A DNA stretch of 64,000 nucleotides from NCBI GenBank assembly GCA_946534345.1, contig CAMNCL010000004.1, positions 1 to 64,000 of the forward strand, in the 5' to 3' direction. Position 1 is the stretch's first letter. Each line of letters begins with the position of its first letter. Below, piece after piece: positions 42,878 through 51,307 of the stretch. A model generated the notes under the pieces. That model was given only the letters and a program-made list of their open reading frames with translations, searched no databases and had not been told where the DNA came from. The position numbers were made by a program, and so were the translations under genes. This DNA comes from an uncultured Caryophanales bacterium (GTDB lineage Bacteria; Bacillota_I; Bacilli_A; RF39; UBA660).

Positions 42878-42905
42878 ATTATATCATTTTTTTTACAAAT
42901 GTAAA
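42878..42905 (-). promoter_or_regulatory. Promoter of the lipoprotein operon
   Basis: On the minus strand TTTACA (42900-42905), 16 bases, TATAAT (42878-42883), then GTAGGTGA before the ATG. Confidence 0.65.
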
Positions 42906-42917
42906 AATATTTTATCT

Positions 42918-43562
42918 TTATTTACGTTTTTTTAATGGCTTCCTAGTACATAATAAATAATAAATAGGTAATCCATCTTTTGTAAATCTATCTTCATATT
43001 CAGTAGTAATATCTGGTGCATTATCTTTATGATAATCTAGACTGACATTATTTAGTGTATAACCATACTCACTAAAACTAACTAAAGAATATTCAAATAA
43101 ATCTCTATTATCAGTACGCATTTCTATTATATTTTCATTCTTAAAAATATAATCATATTTTTCCAAGAATACTTTACTAGATAATCTTCTTAAATGATGT
43201 CTAGTTTTAGGCCAGGGATCAGAAAAGTTTAAATATATATGATCTATTTCATGATCAAATACTTTATCTATATCTAAGGCATTACATCTAATCATAACTA
43301 AATTATTTAGATTATTAGGAATCTTTTGAAGTGCTTTAGCCACTACACTATCATACTTTTCAATACCTATAAAATTTATATCAGGATATTTAATCGCATT
43401 TTCTATAATAAATTTACCCTTTCCCATACCAATTTCTATATATATAGGATTATCATTTTTAAAGAGTTTTTTCCAATTACCTTTTAAATCATAATAATCT
43501 TTTATTAAGTAGGAAGAATTATCCATTATTTCTTCTTTGTTTTTTACATTTCTAAGTCTCAT
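42918..43562 (-). CDS. trmB: tRNA (guanine-N7-)-methyltransferase
   Basis: Methylates G46 of tRNAs with S-adenosylmethionine. 214 residues. Seen: IEIGMGKGKFIIENA (SAM site), GIEKYDSVV, and the TrmB signature NFSDPWPKTRHHLRRL, then EMRTDNRDLFEYSL. Ribosome site AGGTGG before ATG. It is transcribed divergently from the femABX pair. Confidence 0.96.
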   Translation of the reverse strand: MRLRNVKNKEEIMDNSSYLIKDYYDLKGNWKKLFKNDNPIYIEIGMGKGKFIIENAIKYPDINFIGIEKYDSVVAKALQKIPNNLNNLVMIRCNALDIDKVFDHEIDHIYLNFSDPWPKTRHHLRRLSSKVFLEKYDYIFKNENIIEMRTDNRDLFEYSLVSFSEYGYTLNNVSLDYHKDNAPDITTEYEDRFTKDGLPIYYLLCTRKPLKKRK

Positions 43563-43668
43563 ATTTCCACCTGGTTATATTTTACCATAAATAGTTATAT
43601 TTTAATAAAAAAGATAAAGTTTTTATATTATTTATGTTATACTAATTCTAGGAAAGTGGGGCATAATA

Positions 43669-44982
43669 ATGTTAAAACTCAAAAACTTAGAAAAAGAACA
43701 ATTTGATAAATATGTTGAAAATCATAAGACAAAATCACATTTTCTTCAATCACTAGCATGGGGAGAATTTTCTAAAGCTAAAAAACATTTAACCCCTTAT
43801 TATTTAGGATTAGTTAATGATAAAGATGAAATAGTTGGGGCTACTTTATTATTAGAGAAAAAACTGCCTCTAAATATGTGTTATTTTTATGCTCCTAGAG
43901 GGTTTGTACTAGACTATAATAAAAAAGAATTAGTACGTACTATGACCGAAAAAATAAAAGAATTTGCGAAGAATAAAAAAGCAATTTTTGTGAAGATAGA
44001 TCCAGATATAATTAAAACTTCTTTTAATTATCAAAATGAAGAAAAAGAAAACACTAATTTTAATGAAATATTTAATACACTTAAAGAATGTGGTTTCAAG
44101 CATTTAGGCTTTACTAAGAATTTTGAAACTATGCAACCTAGATATACTTTTAGAATTGATCTTACACAGAGTTTAGAAGATATAGAAAATCATTTTTCCA
44201 AAACTACTAAACAAAGAATATCTAAGGCTAAGAAGTTAGATACTGAAGTAGTAATTGGAGATAAGAATGATTTAGATGAATTTTATCATCTTATGACTCT
44301 AACAGAGAATAGAAAAGATTTTATTTCATATACAGATGACTATTATAAAACTTTATATGAAATATTTAATAATAGTAAGAGTGCTAAAGCTACTTTGTTC
44401 TTAGGAAAAATAGTCTTTGATAAAACAATTAAATCACTAGAAAAGAACTTAAAAAGTATAAATGATCAAATATCTATTCTACCTATAGATAATCTAAGTA
44501 AGAGTGCTAAAGCTAAATTAACTGAATTAACTAAACAAAAAGAAAATATTACTAATGATATAAAAAAATATAAAGAATGTAAAAAAGAATATGGTGATAG
44601 TATTACTTTAAGTGCTCATATGATTATAGAATATGGGGATAAAGCTTGGGTATTATATGCTGGTAATCACAATGTATTAAGCGAAACTTATGTTAACTAC
44701 AATACTTATTATGAACATATTAAATATTGTAAGGATAAAGGTATTAAAATATATGATCAATTTGGTACTATAGGTGATTTAAGTAAAGATAATCCAAGAT
44801 TAGGATTACATGAATTTAAAAAGAAATTTGGGGGAGACTATGTAGAATTCATTGGAGAATTTGACTTGGTTACTAATAAACTAATGTATTTTGTATTTAC
44901 TAAGTTAGTTCCAATCTATAGAAAGCTAGTTAGAAACAGAAGTAAGAAGGAGTTAAAACATGAAATTAGTAAATCTAAGTAA
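43669..44982 (+). CDS. FemABX peptidyltransferase, copy 1
   Basis: FemX/FemA/FemB family: aminoacyl-tRNA-dependent enzymes that add bridge amino acids to lipid-linked peptidoglycan precursors in the cytoplasm. 437 residues. Seen: FLQSLAWGEFSK and YYLGLV start, YFYAPRGFVLDY, QPRYTFRIDL, a Lys/Asn-rich coiled-coil insertion (about 255-300) as in FemA/FemX, then YDQFGTIGDLSKDNPRLGLHEFKKKFGG and VEFIGEFDL. The residue added cannot be told. It overlaps the second copy by 23 bases, so they are coupled. Confidence 0.92.
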   Translation: MLKLKNLEKEQFDKYVENHKTKSHFLQSLAWGEFSKAKKHLTPYYLGLVNDKDEIVGATLLLEKKLPLNMCYFYAPRGFVLDYNKKELVRTMTEKIKEFAKNKKAIFVKIDPDIIKTSFNYQNEEKENTNFNEIFNTLKECGFKHLGFTKNFETMQPRYTFRIDLTQSLEDIENHFSKTTKQRISKAKKLDTEVVIGDKNDLDEFYHLMTLTENRKDFISYTDDYYKTLYEIFNNSKSAKATLFLGKIVFDKTIKSLEKNLKSINDQISILPIDNLSKSAKAKLTELTKQKENITNDIKKYKECKKEYGDSITLSAHMIIEYGDKAWVLYAGNHNVLSETYVNYNTYYEHIKYCKDKGIKIYDQFGTIGDLSKDNPRLGLHEFKKKFGGDYVEFIGEFDLVTNKLMYFVFTKLVPIYRKLVRNRSKKELKHEISKSK

Positions 44983-46240
44983 AAAAGAATTTAAAAAGTT
45001 TGCAGATAAACATCCTCAAATTACTTTTCATCAAACTGAAGAATGGGCTAATTTAAAGAAAACTAATGGTTGGGATGCTTATTATCTAGGACTTAAAGAT
45101 GATAAAAAGGTAGTTGCAGGCGCAATGATTCTAGCTAAAACATTACCAATCATCAAGAAGAAAATGTTCTATTCTCCACGTGGTTTCTTAATTGATTATA
45201 ATGATAAGAAATTACTTAGTACTTTTACAAAAGAAATAAAAGAGTTTGCAAAAAAAGAAGGAGCTATTTTCATAAAGATAGATCCATATGTAGAATATCA
45301 AGAACATGATAATAATGGTAAAGTTGTAGAAGATGGATATAATAATAAACAAGCTCAAAAGAACTTAGTAGATTTAGGATATAAATTCTTTGGATTTAAC
45401 TTAATGCAAGATACTCTTCAACCTAGATGGATGCATGTAATTGAAATTAATGGTAGAAGTGAAGAAGAAGTTCAAAAAGATATGGAGTCTAAGACTAGAC
45501 AAATACTTAGAAAGAATGAAAAATCTTGTATTAAGACAAGAGAAATTAAAAGAGATGAATTACCTATATTTAAAGAGATAATGGAACATACAGGTGACAG
45601 AAGAGACTTTGTAGATAGACCTTTATCATATTATGAAGCTATGTGGGATAATCTATATGAATCTGGTATTTTAAAGATATTACTTGCTGAAATTGACTTT
45701 AAAGAATACGAAAAGAATACTAAGAATGAATTGGAAGAAGTAGAAAAAGCTTTAAAAGATAGAATCTATAAACATGATAATAATATTCTTAAGATGAATG
45801 AAAAGAAGTATGAATCTACTAATAAGCAAGATAAAGAGTCAATCGAAAGATTAAAGAAACAAATTGATAAAATAAAAAGTTATCAACAGGAATATGGGGA
45901 TAAAAAAAATCTAGGAACTATATTATTCCTAGTATATGGTAACGAAGTATTATCTCTATTTGGTGGTACTGATGATAATCTAATGCAGTTTCAATCTGCA
46001 TATACAGTACACTACGCTGGTATTAAGTATGCAATCGATCATGGTTATAAAAGATATAATTTCTATGGTATTACAGGTGATTTTAATACTGATAATCCAT
46101 TATATGGACTATATCTATTTAAAAAGAGTTTTGGAGGACATGTAGTAGAACTAATTGGTGAATATGATTTAATCATTTCTAAGTTCTGGTATCACGCCTA
46201 TAATATTGCGTTTGGATTATATCATAAATTAAAAAAATAA
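44960..46240 (+). CDS. FemABX peptidyltransferase, copy 2
   Basis: Second FemABX enzyme, 426 residues, related to copy 1. Seen: FHQTEEWANLKKTNGWDAYYLGL, MFYSPRGFLIDY, TLQPRWMHVIEI, a helical insertion (about 255-310), YNFYGITGDFNTDNPLYGLYLFKKSFGG and VELIGEYDL. Two such genes in series usually mean that different residues of the interpeptide bridge, or lipid II and later steps, are handled by separate enzymes. The start has AAGAAGGAG before ATG inside the end of copy 1. Followed by a strong terminator shared with the WXG cluster. Confidence 0.92.
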   Translation: MKLVNLSKKEFKKFADKHPQITFHQTEEWANLKKTNGWDAYYLGLKDDKKVVAGAMILAKTLPIIKKKMFYSPRGFLIDYNDKKLLSTFTKEIKEFAKKEGAIFIKIDPYVEYQEHDNNGKVVEDGYNNKQAQKNLVDLGYKFFGFNLMQDTLQPRWMHVIEINGRSEEEVQKDMESKTRQILRKNEKSCIKTREIKRDELPIFKEIMEHTGDRRDFVDRPLSYYEAMWDNLYESGILKILLAEIDFKEYEKNTKNELEEVEKALKDRIYKHDNNILKMNEKKYESTNKQDKESIERLKKQIDKIKSYQQEYGDKKNLGTILFLVYGNEVLSLFGGTDDNLMQFQSAYTVHYAGIKYAIDHGYKRYNFYGITGDFNTDNPLYGLYLFKKSFGGHVVELIGEYDLIISKFWYHAYNIAFGLYHKLKK

Positions 46241-46266
46241 AAATCTACATAAATTTGTAGATTTTT
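46239..46266. terminator. Bidirectional terminator between femABX pair and WXG cluster
   Basis: Eleven-base stem (46239-46249 with 46256-46266), 6-base loop; T runs on both sides; separates two converging operons. Confidence 0.85.
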
Positions 46267-46268
46267 TA

Positions 46269-47108
46269 TTATGTCGCATAAGTTTCTTTTGAAGGTGTCG
46301 CATAACCATAAACATCTTTTTTACTTCTTATCTTTTCTTCTACAATACCTTTTCCATCATAGCCTTGACCTTTTTTACTAGTATTTCCTTCTATTGTGGT
46401 AACTGTTCCATCACCATTATCTTTAATAACTATACCAACATGATCAACGCTGCTGTCGCTATCAACATTCAATAAGCAAACATCTCCAGCTTGTGGAACA
46501 TAATCAGTGTCTGGTTTTTTACCATATTTAGTCGCAAATTGATCGTAGTGAATTTTAGCGCCATTCTCTTTCATGACATGGAATATTGAATAACTCTCTT
46601 TTTCTCCACAATATGATGACCATTTATAATTATAACCATTTTTTCTTAACATATAACTTACAAAATCAGCACACCATTCTCCACTATGGAATCTATTAGG
46701 AGAATCACTATAATCCCAACTTCTCTTACCAATTTCTTTATATAAAGAATCTGCTAAAGTTTGATTATTTGAAATAGGTTGTGTAGTTTCAATTATTTTA
46801 TTATCTTTAATAGATAAAAACTTCATTGCTTTTGCATCAGCATCTTGATAATTAGTTAATGAATTATTTAAATACCCCTTAATAGTATTATAATTTTCTG
46901 TGTCTATATCTAACATACTCTTTAATTTTCCAAATACATTAACACAAGAATCACAAATCGGTCCCATAAAGACACTTTCATTATTTAAACTATTACAGTA
47001 CTCAGTTACTTTGGTTTTCATACCTTCAATGTCAGAATTGACCTTATCTACAGTAGACATTGCATCATTAAATTTATCATAACTACCAGTTTTAACTTGT
47101 TCGTTCAA
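46269..47108 (-). CDS. Secreted-type CHAP amidase/peptidase with helical N-terminus
   Basis: 279 residues, no signal peptide. Residues 1-95 are helical and similar in layout to WXG100/LXG N-terminal export domains, though WXG itself is missing. The rest is a CHAP (NlpC/P60-type) cysteine hydrolase: catalytic Cys146 in GEWCADFVSYML, His223 in VDHVGIVI, and Asn242 in TIEGNT; PQAGDVCLLN is the usual turn between. CHAP enzymes cut peptidoglycan peptides. Start: a TTG at 47108 after a run of seven G; an ATG is not available nearby. Last gene of the WXG-like cluster; export by a type VII-like system is inferred. Confidence 0.78.
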   Translation of the reverse strand: MNEQVKTGSYDKFNDAMSTVDKVNSDIEGMKTKVTEYCNSLNNESVFMGPICDSCVNVFGKLKSMLDIDTENYNTIKGYLNNSLTNYQDADAKAMKFLSIKDNKIIETTQPISNNQTLADSLYKEIGKRSWDYSDSPNRFHSGEWCADFVSYMLRKNGYNYKWSSYCGEKESYSIFHVMKENGAKIHYDQFATKYGKKPDTDYVPQAGDVCLLNVDSDSSVDHVGIVIKDNGDGTVTTIEGNTSKKGQGYDGKGIVEEKIRSKKDVYGYATPSKETYAT

Positions 47109-47122
47109 TGCAGATCCCCCCC

Positions 47123-47413
47123 TTAAATCTTCATTGCACCAGCTAGTTCTTCTTCTAGGTTTTCAATACTAGTGGCAGAATCTTTAATATAATTTGATAA
47201 TTGAGTAGCAAATTCTACATCGACATTTGAAGTAGCTACTTGTGTTGCATTAGTTGTTGTGAAAGCACTTTTAGCCGGACTATCCCAATCGTGTAAATTA
47301 GAATTAATATTTTTTTCATACGTTGTTAAATCACCACTATAATCCTGAGCTGTCTTAGCTAGATTATCAGCAATACTTCTTACTTGCTCAAAATCACATA
47401 CATACTTAGGCAT
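47123..47413 (-). CDS. WXG100-like small helical protein
   Basis: 96 residues: two helical halves around HDWDSPAKSAF (Trp43-Asp44-Ser45), the position of the WXG turn; Gly is replaced by Ser. Length and hairpin layout fit WXG100/ESAT-6-type proteins, which dimerise and are exported by type VII systems. No signal peptide. It overlaps the upstream gene by 8 bases and is followed, directly after its stop, by the G7 run and the CHAP gene. It may be the partner that takes the CHAP protein to the exporter. Confidence 0.75.
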   Translation of the reverse strand: MPKYVCDFEQVRSIADNLAKTAQDYSGDLTTYEKNINSNLHDWDSPAKSAFTTTNATQVATSNVDVEFATQLSNYIKDSATSIENLEEELAGAMKI

Positions 47414-48518
47414 CTACAGCACCTCCCTCTGGTAAACCTGTACTAGTTGGAGTTGTCTCAGTAGATTCAGTATTTGTAGTACTATCAGTAGCAGTACTGT
47501 TTTCAACAGTCGTAGTTGATTGATCCGCACTTGAACTAGTATCAGTAGTAGTTGAGCTACTTTGTTCAACAGTAGCACTACTTTCTGTTGCAGTTTGTGT
47601 AGTTTGTTCTACACTTGCAGCTCCTTCACTAACAGCAGCGCCAGCTGCCTCAGTAACTTGTTTTACTGGATTCAGTTTTGAATAACTTCCTAAATTTTCC
47701 ATTTTTGTACCAGAAGCACCAACCATACTAGTAAAGTCAACCGGTTGAATACTTTTATCATTATTTTCAATCAATAAGTAGGCTTTATCCTTGTTATGCT
47801 CTGTCAAAGTATTAACTCCAACTACACATTCAACTTCTTTACCATCATTACCAGTAAATTTTATTACATCTCCAACATTTCCAACAGATGAATCACAGGC
47901 TATAACATATCGTCCATCTATCATCTTATATCCGCCTTGATTATCTACTTCTTTAAGTAATTTTTTTGATTCAGCAGATAAGTTCTTATTATCTACATTA
48001 GCATATAACAGTTTATTAATAACGGATGCTGCAATTCCAGCTTTATATCCATTTATACCATCTATTTGATGTAAAAGATTGGAATCCACTCCAAGTGCAG
48101 CCGCATCTGTAGTAGTACTAGCAGCTATAAGATTACCATTAAAATCTTCAGGGAAGCTTGAACCTCCATGGTATCCACCACTTCCGCGGCGTCCACCTCT
48201 ATAGCCACCATTTCCTCCATGATTACTACCATTATCTTCGCTTTCTGGTGTAGGAGGATTAAGATATGTTTCAAAATCGATACTTTGAAGAGTTGCATGT
48301 TGTGCTATAACGTTTTCAATAATAGATGCAGTACTTTTAATTCTATCTGCACAAGCACTCATATTAGCATCTAGTGTACTTTTAGCTGAAGAGAAGTCTA
48401 TTCCGTCTTCAGCATCAACTGCATACTTATTACAAGCAATTGAATCAACGTTTGAAGACACTTTACCAATTGCGCTAGCTGTGCTAGAAGCTGCATCTGT
48501 ATCTAATAAAAACCTCAT
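47406..48518 (-). CDS. WXG-like protein with Gly-rich linker and Ser/Thr tail
   Basis: 370 residues, no signal peptide. Residues 1-100 are helical, similar in size to a WXG-type export domain (without the W). A Gly/Arg/His-rich linker follows (HGGNGGYRGGRRGSGGYHGG), then a folded domain of about 170 residues starting LLHQIDGINGYKAGIAASVINKLL and including YVIACDSSVGNVGDVIKF, and a Ser/Thr/Val/Glu tail of about 80 residues. The last part resembles wall-spanning stalks. No catalytic motif was recognised in the middle domain. Overlaps the next gene by 8 bases. Confidence 0.65.
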   Translation of the reverse strand: MRFLLDTDAASSTASAIGKVSSNVDSIACNKYAVDAEDGIDFSSAKSTLDANMSACADRIKSTASIIENVIAQHATLQSIDFETYLNPPTPESEDNGSNHGGNGGYRGGRRGSGGYHGGSSFPEDFNGNLIAASTTTDAAALGVDSNLLHQIDGINGYKAGIAASVINKLLYANVDNKNLSAESKKLLKEVDNQGGYKMIDGRYVIACDSSVGNVGDVIKFTGNDGKEVECVVGVNTLTEHNKDKAYLLIENNDKSIQPVDFTSMVGASGTKMENLGSYSKLNPVKQVTEAAGAAVSEGAASVEQTTQTATESSATVEQSSSTTTDTSSSADQSTTTVENSTATDSTTNTESTETTPTSTGLPEGGAVDA

Positions 48519-48535
48519 ATTTTACCTCCTAACGT

Positions 48536-49516
48536 TTATACATAATAATTGACATGATATCCTGGATCTGCAGAACAACGACGTGTATCTGTTCTACAAT
48601 ATTCTTTATCTTCTGTCATTTTTCTAACTGACCCTGTAACTGGATCGATAATTATAAAGTCATCTATCTTTACATTATCTCTAGTAACACCTTTTTTTAC
48701 TCCAACTACTGTTACCCAATGTCCTTTTCCAGAACCAGTTGAAGGTGAGTTTATATGGATTACACAAGGTTTTCCTTCTTTTACCAATAAATCATATGCA
48801 AGCTGAGCTTGTCCTTTTCTACTTCCTGGATTTTTTTGAACAGCTGTTAAACCACTTTTACTATCGCTTACTGAAACACTCCTCTTATTTGGAGCTATTC
48901 CAGTTTGAGCAAAAATACAATATGCTCTTGCATAGTCATCACAGCCAACACTATCATAGCCATAGAGACCTTTGTTATCCAATTGGCTACCAAATTTCTT
49001 TGCAACTGCTCCTAAATCAACATTAAGTAATACATAGTTTCCGCCAACAGTAGTACCATCACCGAATTTCAAATTTCCATTTAGCATAAAGCTTGAAGCA
49101 CCTTTTATCTTACTAGATGAAGCAGTTTTTAAAAGTTCTACTATTTCACCTTTTATCCTCTTCATGTTCTTTTCATGATCCTCTATTTCAGATCGATACT
49201 TATCAATTACATCCTGATTTTGACCATTTGTATTATTACTTTGAGCTTCCGCAAGACGAGCTTCGCGTTCTTTTTTTGCAGCTTTTTCATTCAAATACTC
49301 ATTATTATATTTATCGCATGCAGACGCAAAAGCATCCATTCCTACATTAATTTTATTACATTCTTCGGTAAACTCAGTAGCTGCTTTAACAAACGCATCA
49401 TGAGAAGTTCCTTCCCAACTACTACCTAAATCTCCTACTTGACTAGAATATTGTCCCAAGAATTTAACTAGGGATTCTTTATCTCCTCTAACTGTTTCAC
49501 CTGAAACAACGCTCAT
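48536..49516 (-). CDS. WXG100 fused to C39-like cysteine peptidase
   Basis: 326 residues, no signal peptide. Residues 1-95 form a WXG100 domain with a true WEG at 34-36 and long helices; a Lys/Glu coiled coil runs to about 130. The C-terminal half resembles a C39-type papain-like peptidase: Cys192 in VGCDDYARAYC, PCVIHINSP, His266 in GHWVTVVGV and Asp291 in FIIIDPVTG. The order Cys-His-Asp fits. C39 domains cut after double Gly or act as wall peptidases; the substrate is unknown. First gene of the four-gene cluster. Confidence 0.75.
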   Translation of the reverse strand: MSVVSGETVRGDKESLVKFLGQYSSQVGDLGSSWEGTSHDAFVKAATEFTEECNKINVGMDAFASACDKYNNEYLNEKAAKKEREARLAEAQSNNTNGQNQDVIDKYRSEIEDHEKNMKRIKGEIVELLKTASSSKIKGASSFMLNGNLKFGDGTTVGGNYVLLNVDLGAVAKKFGSQLDNKGLYGYDSVGCDDYARAYCIFAQTGIAPNKRSVSVSDSKSGLTAVQKNPGSRKGQAQLAYDLLVKEGKPCVIHINSPSTGSGKGHWVTVVGVKKGVTRDNVKIDDFIIIDPVTGSVRKMTEDKEYCRTDTRRCSADPGYHVNYYV

Positions 49517-49582
49517 ATTATCACCACTCTATCATATACATAATATCATTTTTTTTATTTTTTTAAAACACTAATGCTACAA

Positions 49583-51235
49583 TTATTTCTTAATTAACAC
49601 TCTTTTTAACACCAAAACAATGTCTTTACCAAAGATTTTCTTACTTAAACCAGTAAAATAGGAGTATATAAAGTGAATAATAGCTCCCAATATAGCATAA
49701 ACAGTAATAATTATAATATTAGTTAATCTAATATCAGAGTAAACCGGTATTATAAATCTTACTAAACTTAAAACTAAAATCATTAATAATGATCCACATA
49801 TAATATCAATTAAATTTTTAACAAAGTATTCAAATTTAATACTATATTTCTTTTGTAATATAACCATTCCAATAATTAAAGAAACTAAGTATCCAAATAA
49901 ACTAGCAGTTATAAATCCATAATATGGAGGTAGATTCATATTACTAAATGCTACTAATAAATTATTATTTAATAATATCTTAATAATTATTCCTACTACT
50001 AAGCTTATAAATACTGCTTTATAATCTTTAAATACTTGAAGAATTGTTATTACACATGTAAATAAACCTAAAATAAAACCAATAAAAATATAATAACTTA
50101 GTACACTTGGTCCAAATGTACTATTTCCATAGAACAATATCCAAATAGATTTAGCTAGAAAGCTTATTCCTAAAGTCATTGGTATTGTTAGGAAAGTTAA
50201 TATACTAAGTGCTTGATTAATTTTTTTATTAACTTCTTTTTCTTGCTTTTTAACAACACTTTCAGTAACATTAGGTATTAAACTTACAACAACTCCTGTA
50301 GAAATAGCTAAAACAATCATATTAAATTTATTAGCCCAAGTAGAAAACATAGAGTAAATTGTCTCAGCATCTACAGTACTATAATTAACAGTATTAACTA
50401 GTCCTTTTACTACAGTTACCATATCTACATAGTTATATGCTACTTTAAAGAGATCTATCATAATAAATGGTATTGCATAATAGAAAATCTTTTTAATTAT
50501 TGTTTTATCTGTTACTACTGGTTCATTTACTTGTCTTATTTTTTCATTAAAACGATGATTATTTTTCATCTTCTTATAGACAAGATATATATAGGCAGTT
50601 AAAGCTCCTAAAGTAGCTCCAAAAAGAGCTATTCCAACTGCAGTAGTTAAATCTAGATTAAATGTCTTAATAGCCATTAAACTACCAAATATAATAATTA
50701 ATACTCTAACTATTTGTTCTAAGACTTGTGAAATAGAAGGAGCACTCATAATTCTATGTCCTTCAAAATAACCCCTATAAATACTTAAAACTGGTACAAT
50801 AAGTATTGCTGTACCAATAACTCTTATAACAAAAGTAACATCTTCTATTGAGTTTCCTCCAGTAACATTACCTAGTACTGCTTTAGCTAAGAGTGGAGCA
50901 AATACCAAAATAATTAAAAAACTTATTAACCCCAATAAAAATGCTATTCTCTTTCCAATAACAAAAACTCTCTTTTTTACATTATAATAACCTAAAGTTT
51001 GATACTCAGAAACTATCCTACTGATAGCTAGTGGTATACCTGCTGTTGAAAGAGACATAAAAACTAAATAAATTGTATATGCGTATCCATAAAGAGCTCC
51101 TCCTTCATCACCTATTATGGCATGAAAAGGAATAACATAGATAATACCTAGTATCTTAGAGATAATAATACCTAGAGTTGTTATAAAAGCTCCTTTTATG
51201 AAAGTACTTTTACGCATTGTAAGATCCTTTTTCAT
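49583..51235 (-). CDS. MurJ/SpoVB-type polysaccharide or lipid II flippase
   Basis: About 550 residues with 13-14 probable membrane helices; MVF/MATE-type (MOP superfamily). Opening: STFIKGAFITTLGIIISKILGIIYVIPFHAIIG, split around residues 10-42, with the GxxxxSKxLG pattern of SpoVB/YtgP proteins; SIYRGYFEGHRIMSAPSISQ is another conserved segment. B. subtilis YtgP acts as MurJ (lipid II flippase); that role is likely here. Start: the ATG after GGAGGAGT; an earlier ATG overlaps that site. Single gene, between the Fic and WXG genes. Confidence 0.87.
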   Translation of the reverse strand: MKKDLTMRKSTFIKGAFITTLGIIISKILGIIYVIPFHAIIGDEGGALYGYAYTIYLVFMSLSTAGIPLAISRIVSEYQTLGYYNVKKRVFVIGKRIAFLLGLISFLIILVFAPLLAKAVLGNVTGGNSIEDVTFVIRVIGTAILIVPVLSIYRGYFEGHRIMSAPSISQVLEQIVRVLIIIFGSLMAIKTFNLDLTTAVGIALFGATLGALTAYIYLVYKKMKNNHRFNEKIRQVNEPVVTDKTIIKKIFYYAIPFIMIDLFKVAYNYVDMVTVVKGLVNTVNYSTVDAETIYSMFSTWANKFNMIVLAISTGVVVSLIPNVTESVVKKQEKEVNKKINQALSILTFLTIPMTLGISFLAKSIWILFYGNSTFGPSVLSYYIFIGFILGLFTCVITILQVFKDYKAVFISLVVGIIIKILLNNNLLVAFSNMNLPPYYGFITASLFGYLVSLIIGMVILQKKYSIKFEYFVKNLIDIICGSLLMILVLSLVRFIIPVYSDIRLTNIIIITVYAILGAIIHFIYSYFTGLSKKIFGKDIVLVLKRVLIKK

Positions 51236-51266
51236 ATACTCCTCCATTATCTATATTTTAACATAA

Positions 51267-51307
51267 AAAAAGAATTAATTCTCTATAATAAGAAATTAAT
51301 TCTTTTT
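51267..51307. terminator. Terminator of the Fic gene
   Basis: Fourteen-base A/T-rich stem (51267-51280 with 51294-51307), 13-base loop, over the Fic stop codon. Confidence 0.65.

Noticed and set aside
49117..49429. Two overlapping plus-strand open frames
   Set aside because: Antisense to the WXG/C39 gene, whose WEG motif, ribosome site and operon context are convincing.
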